From Methanofollis sp. (GTDB lineage Archaea > Halobacteriota > Methanomicrobia > Methanomicrobiales > Methanofollaceae), in the NCBI GenBank assembly GCA_028696365.1, contig JAQVHG010000070.1:1-9442 (forward strand): a stretch of DNA of 9,442 nucleotides, in the 5' to 3' direction. Under the pieces are notes generated by a model. The model was not told the DNA's origin and did no database searches. It saw only the letters and a list, made by a program, of their open reading frames with translations. Within the stretch, counting starts at the first letter, position 1; each line of letters starts with the position of its first letter. Made by a program: the position numbers and the translations under genes. Below are positions 6,934 to 9,442 of the stretch, one piece after another.

Positions 6934-6950
6934 GAGAGTTTCTACAGGCC
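6934..6950. repeat. Right inverted-repeat-like end (GAGAGTTTCTACAGGCC)
   Basis: This is the reverse-complement partner of 6719-6736, and more loosely of 6600-6617. It marks the likely right boundary of copy A, 70 bases before the DUF1614 gene. Confidence 0.5.
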
Positions 6951-6987
6951 CCAGAATTTGAACCCTGAGATGTGCTCCGCGAGAGGG

Positions 6988-7005
6988 AGAGGTATTATCA
7001 CCTCT
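6988..7005. promoter_or_regulatory. Inverted repeat just upstream of the DUF1614 gene
   Basis: AGAGGT and ACCTCT form a perfect 6-base inverted repeat around ATTATC, ending 15 bases before the ATG at 7021 and 7 bases before the AGGAG at 7013-7017. It could be a regulator binding site or an RNA hairpin near the ribosome binding site. The function is inferred from position only. Confidence 0.4.
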
Positions 7006-7012
7006 GAGGGGC

Positions 7013-7017
7013 AGGAG
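7013..7017 (+). promoter_or_regulatory. Ribosome binding site of the DUF1614 gene
   Basis: AGGAG lies 3 bases before ATG 7021 and 6 bases before ATG 7024. It rules out the much earlier in-frame ATG at 6880, which lies inside the repeat. Confidence 0.6.
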
Positions 7018-7020
7018 ACG

Positions 7021-7731
7021 ATGATGATCCTGAGCAGGGTTCCTGCCGTCGCCCTCATCCCGATACTCTCGGCAAATGAGATCGTGCTTCTCGCGGTGAT
7101 CATGGTGCCGGTCCTCCTCCTCTACCTCTTTATCCTCGTCAGTGAGGAGGCCTTCGAACTCGCAGGCATTAAGATTTCCCACGCCTTTTTCATGACCTTT
7201 GGCGCCCTCATCGGGAGTTTCATCGATATCCCCCTGGCGACGGTGAACGGGGTGACCCTTGCGGTGAATGTCGGCGGGTGTCTCATCCCGATCGCGCTCT
7301 CTGCTGAGATCCTGGTCAAAAGACGGGTGGCCCTCATGCCGTCCCTCTTCTCGGTGGCGGTGGTGACCGTGGTCTCGTACCTCTTCTCCTTCCCGGTCGC
7401 AGGCGAGGGGATCTTGATGCCCTTCTATATCTCTCCACTCGTCGGCGCGGCCGCAGGGCTCCTCTTCACCGGGGCTGGCCCGACCGCGGCGGGTGCCGCC
7501 TATATCGGCGGGACGATGGGCACTCTCATCGGGGCCGACTTCCTCAACCTGGCAACCCCGGGGACGATTCAGGTGATCGCTGGGGACGCACCTGCCCTCC
7601 TTTCCATCGGCGGCGCGGGGGTCTTTGACGGAATCTTTCTCACCGGGATCTTCGCGGTCTTCCTGGCCACTCTGGCCACCCGCCGGCTCAGGCGGTCACA
7701 GAAGGACGCCGAGAAGGTCCGGCATGAATGA
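7021..7731 (+). CDS. DUF1614-type multi-pass membrane protein
   Basis: The 236-residue product is an integral membrane protein with roughly seven hydrophobic segments, near residues 15-41, 52-68, 76-95, 104-123, 131-149, 152-171 and 192-218, and a basic C-terminal tail (RRLRRSQKD). I recognise the DUF1614 family from SFIDIPL (66-72), AVNVGGCLIPIALS (81-94), GGTMGTLIGADFLNL (163-177) and SIGGAGVFDGIFLTG (195-209). The function of the family is unknown. Asp173 in GAD and Asp203 in GGAGVFDG lie in or beside membrane segments. The start is ATG 7021 or 7024; an upstream extension to 6880 is rejected because it runs through repeat DNA and lacks hydrophobic or conserved character. The gene stands alone between two repeat copies, so it is a single-gene unit on the plus strand. 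Confidence 0.85.
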   Translation: MMILSRVPAVALIPILSANEIVLLAVIMVPVLLLYLFILVSEEAFELAGIKISHAFFMTFGALIGSFIDIPLATVNGVTLAVNVGGCLIPIALSAEILVKRRVALMPSLFSVAVVTVVSYLFSFPVAGEGILMPFYISPLVGAAAGLLFTGAGPTAAGAAYIGGTMGTLIGADFLNLATPGTIQVIAGDAPALLSIGGAGVFDGIFLTGIFAVFLATLATRRLRRSQKDAEKVRHE

Positions 7732-7764
7732 ATGCTCCTTCGAGCCAGTAAAATTACTGAATAT

Positions 7765-8030
7765 GGCTCTGTAGAAGTTCTCTTGATGAATCTCTCTGGT
7801 GGGGTGCGTACCACCTCTCGAACTTCCTGCCACACAATAGGTCGAGGACGGCAGCACCCTCGTCATGGTCATCGATTTTGCCTTCCTGTCCCCATCGCCA
7901 CATCCCCCGGACCCCCAGGATGAAGATAGGGTCGGGAAGGCATATTTGAAATCTATGAAGAGAGATTGTCGTCCATGACCTATCGTGTGGCGGGGGGTCC
8001 GGGGGGCGGCACGCCCCCTGGTGGAGGATA
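7765..8030. repeat. Palindrome-rich intergenic repeat, copy B
   Basis: This stretch begins GGCTCTGTAGAAG, and 7765-7799 matches 6600-6634 of copy A. It carries two long arms that are imperfect reverse complements of each other, 7826-7893 and 7925-7995. The left arm 7826-7885 is also the reverse complement of 6830-6889 in copy A at about 52 of 60 bases. It ends in a GC-rich hairpin (7999-8021). No gene with coding character is present. It could be a MITE-like element, or a REP/BIME-like structured repeat. Confidence 0.7.
7999..8021. repeat. GC-rich hairpin at the right side of copy B
   Basis: Positions 7999-8008 pair with 8012-8021 in a 10-base stem with one G-T pair and a 3-base GCA loop. 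Copy A has a weaker version with the same GGCACG loop region at 6904-6909. Confidence 0.55.
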
Positions 8031-8340
8031 GGGTTTAAAAATTCAGGAACGAAAAATTCAGTTCAAGATCATTTTCAACCCCAGTGAGTTTTGGGATATG
8101 TTCTCTGTGAGGGGGTGCGGTCTTCTCTCCAATCTTGTTTGTAACGGTTGTGGTGGGGGACTGTTTCCTCACGTCACGTTCTTTCTTCGCCTCTTCCCAT
8201 CTTCGTGCCGGGAAGGCGTAATCAATGACTACAAAGAGGGTATTAGTGTTCATCCTTCGCCCTCTAAAGCCATCCCTCCCCTACAGAGAGTTGTCAGGAA
8301 GTTAATCTACAAAATCGATTTACAAGTTCTGTAGAGTCGA
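8031..8340. other. AT-richer gene-free stretch with a degenerate third repeat fragment
   Basis: About 300 bases without a supported gene. It holds a 10-base direct repeat AAAAATTCAG (8037-8046 and 8052-8061) and a third, degenerate copy of the repeat core at 8210-8253. It also holds inverted CTACAGAG (8281-8288) and TTCTGTAGAG (8327-8336), which echo the GGCTCTGTAGAA motif. The short open frames here show no conserved or coding-like character. Confidence 0.5.
8210..8253. repeat. Degenerate third fragment of the intergenic repeat
   Basis: GGGAAGGCGTAATCAATGAC and the following AAAGAGGGT segment align without gaps to 6828-6871 of copy A (GGGAAGGTAGAATCGATGAC, then AAAGAGAGT). Similarity fades at both ends. 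Confidence 0.55.
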
Positions 8341-8435
8341 ATGAATTTTTCTCTGCATGACCGGCATACAGATGATCTCCTCTATCTCTCAATCAATAGG
8401 GACCAGATCGCTCCCCGAGATCTCTTCATGGCCAG

Positions 8436-8450
8436 GGAAAGCATTTTATT
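8436..8450 (+). promoter_or_regulatory. Candidate archaeal promoter (BRE and TATA box) of the GH57 gene
   Basis: GGAAA followed by GCATTTTATT resembles a purine-rich B recognition element and a TATA box. It lies 62 bases before the ATG at 8512, so a transcript starting about 25 bases downstream would carry a leader of roughly 35-40 bases. Confidence 0.4.
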
Positions 8451-8511
8451 GCAATCCCTGGATAGAGGAGTACGGTTACAGGCCTTCTGCATGGCCTGAG
8501 CGGGGGGAACG

Positions 8512-9442
8512 ATGGCCAGGCTCTGTCTGGGTTTTGAGGTGCACCAGCCGTTCCGTCTCAATCCTGAGTTCAGGCCTGAGATGGCGAAGGGACGGCGAGA
8601 TCTGGAGAAGTATTACTTTGCTCCATCGAACCAGGAGGTCCTCGGCCGCGTGGCCGAGCGGTGCTACCTCCCGGCGACCGAGATCCTGCTCGACGCCTTG
8701 GACGACGGGCTGCGGTGTGCCCTCTCCTTTTCGGGGACAGTCCTTGAACAACTTGAGCGCTGGAGTCCTGACGCCCTCACCCTCTTTACCGAGGCGGCAC
8801 GTCACCCTCACACCGAGATCCTGGCCCAGACCTATTATCACAGTCTGGTCGGGTTCTTTGAGGAGCCCACCGAGTTTGTCGAGCAGGTGCAGATGCATGC
8901 CAGGCTGATGGAGGACCTCTTCGGAAAGAGCCCACAGGTGGCCGAGAACACAGAGTTCGCCCTGAACAATACCATCGCCGCTGCCGTCCGCGACCTCGGG
9001 TATCTGGCCGTGTACACTGAAGGGGCCAGGTGGGTGCTCGGGGAAGAGAGCCCCAACGAGCCCTACACCTGCCAGGGCCTCCAGGTCCTGATGCGCAACT
9101 ACCCACTCTCAGACGATATCGGGTTTCGGTTCTCGTGGGAGGCATGGGACAAGTATCCGCTCGACCCTGAGACCTATGCCTGGTGGGTCGCCGCCTCGCC
9201 AGGCACCTGCGCCCATGTCTTCCTCGACTACGAGACCTTCGGCGAGCACCACCGGGCTGAAACCGGGATCTTCACCTTCCTCGAAGACCTCTTCCCGGCC
9301 CTGGAGGACGCTGGGGTTGCCTGCCTCCTCCCCTCTGAGGCCGCCGCATTTCCTCCCGCTGGCGACCTGGACCTCCCATGGATGGTCTCATGGGCCGACA
9401 TGGAGAAGGACGGGTCGGCCTGGCTCGGCAACCCCAGGCAGA
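8512..9442 (+). CDS. Glycoside hydrolase family 57 protein (alpha-amylase type), 5' part
   Basis: The 310 visible residues run off the window with no stop. GH57 hallmarks are in order: LGFEVHQPFRL (6-16, the HQP region), ENTEFALNN (145-153) with Glu148 as the likely nucleophile, FLDYETFGEHH (237-247) with Asp239 as the likely acid/base, and SWADMEKDGSAWLGNP (293-308). This form is typical of the intracellular archaeal alpha-amylases found in methanogens (about 460-500 residues), so about two thirds is present. These enzymes act on alpha-1,4-glucans, probably stored glycogen, by a retaining mechanism. No signal peptide is visible, so it is likely cytoplasmic. The ATG at 8512 is preceded by a G-rich CGGGGGGAA, a non-canonical ribosome binding site, and puts HQP at residue 11 as usual. 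The gene is separated from the mmp operon by the repeat region. Confidence 0.9.
   Translation, partial: MARLCLGFEVHQPFRLNPEFRPEMAKGRRDLEKYYFAPSNQEVLGRVAERCYLPATEILLDALDDGLRCALSFSGTVLEQLERWSPDALTLFTEAARHPHTEILAQTYYHSLVGFFEEPTEFVEQVQMHARLMEDLFGKSPQVAENTEFALNNTIAAAVRDLGYLAVYTEGARWVLGEESPNEPYTCQGLQVLMRNYPLSDDIGFRFSWEAWDKYPLDPETYAWWVAASPGTCAHVFLDYETFGEHHRAETGIFTFLEDLFPALEDAGVACLLPSEAAAFPPAGDLDLPWMVSWADMEKDGSAWLGNPRQ

Larger units (their letters stand above)
6600..6950. repeat. Palindrome-rich intergenic repeat, copy A
   Basis: This gene-free stretch shares several blocks in the same order with copy B (7765-8030). Positions 6600-6634, beginning GGCTTTGTAGAA, match 7765-7799 at 31 of 35 bases. Positions 6679-6719, beginning GGTCGAGG, match 7840-7880 less closely. 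The block 6818-6890 contains TAGGGTCGGGAAGG and GACCTATCGTGTGGCGGG, both also found in copy B. Inverted arms are present: CGATAGGGTCG (6818-6828) faces CGACCTATCG (6871-6880). Relative to copy B, this copy holds about 48 extra bases (6720-6767) starting with a second GGCTCTGTAGAA. The right edge, 6934-6950, is the near reverse complement of 6719-6736. It may be a non-autonomous mobile element or a structured noncoding element. No convincing protein gene is present. Confidence 0.7.

Noticed and set aside
6880..7020. N-terminal extension of the DUF1614 gene to an ATG at 6880
   Set aside because: The extension reads through the right arm of repeat copy A, adds no hydrophobic or conserved sequence, and lacks a ribosome binding site. 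AGGAG before 7021/7024 is better.
6600..8030. CRISPR array
   Set aside because: The repeats are long, few, diverged and without regular spacers, and no cas gene is present. The pattern is palindromic elements, not a CRISPR array.
8098..8334. Plus-strand open frame of 78 residues in the gene-free stretch
   Set aside because: It covers the degenerate repeat fragment, has no convincing ribosome binding site, and shows no recognisable motif.
8357..8908. Plus-strand open frame of 183 residues upstream of and overlapping the GH57 gene
   Set aside because: Its second half is the GH57 gene in another frame, with a Ser/Arg/Pro-rich shadow composition. The GH57 frame has clear catalytic motifs.

Overview
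The window reads as chromosomal DNA of a methanogenic archaeon. The evidence is a run of methanogenesis marker genes directly behind the gene for methyl-coenzyme M reductase component A2. The GC-rich coding bias, strong ribosome binding sites and gene order suggest a member of the Methanomicrobiales, such as a Methanoculleus or Methanofollis relative. That placement is an inference from memory, not a search result.

Positions 1-6051 hold one tightly packed plus-strand operon: the C-terminal half of atwA (component A2, ABC ATPase), then mmp3, mmp6, mmp5, mmp15, mmp17 and mmp7. From mmp3 onward the genes overlap by 1-4 bases, abut exactly, or lie within 2 bases of each other. Component A2, Mmp3, Mmp7 and Mmp17 are known parts of the ATP-dependent machinery that reductively activates methyl-coenzyme M reductase (MCR). 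Mmp15 looks like a BadF/HgdC-type ATP-driven electron activator, with both cluster cysteines present. Mmp5 and Mmp6 are conserved methanogen markers of unknown biochemical role. The block therefore looks like an MCR activation or maturation operon.

At 6054-6521, two bases behind mmp7, is a carboxymuconolactone decarboxylase/AhpD-like gene with an intact CxxC...H site. An in-frame TAG interrupts it at codon 42. It is a pseudogene, a sequencing error, a shortened gene with an internal start, or an amber (pyrrolysine) readthrough gene. In the operon upstream, the mmp15 stop is also TAG and is followed at once by the in-frame ATG of mmp17.

From 6522 to 8511 the layout changes. A single gene for a DUF1614-type membrane protein (7021-7731) lies between two related copies of a palindrome-rich noncoding repeat (about 6600-6950 and 7765-8030). 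A degenerate fragment of a third copy lies near 8210-8253. The copies share a GGCTYTGTAGAA motif, long inverted arms and GC-rich hairpins, and resemble a non-autonomous mobile or structured intergenic element.

The window ends inside a GH57 family glycoside hydrolase gene (8512 to beyond the end), probably an alpha-amylase-type enzyme of glycogen metabolism. An archaeal promoter-like sequence lies about 60 bases upstream.
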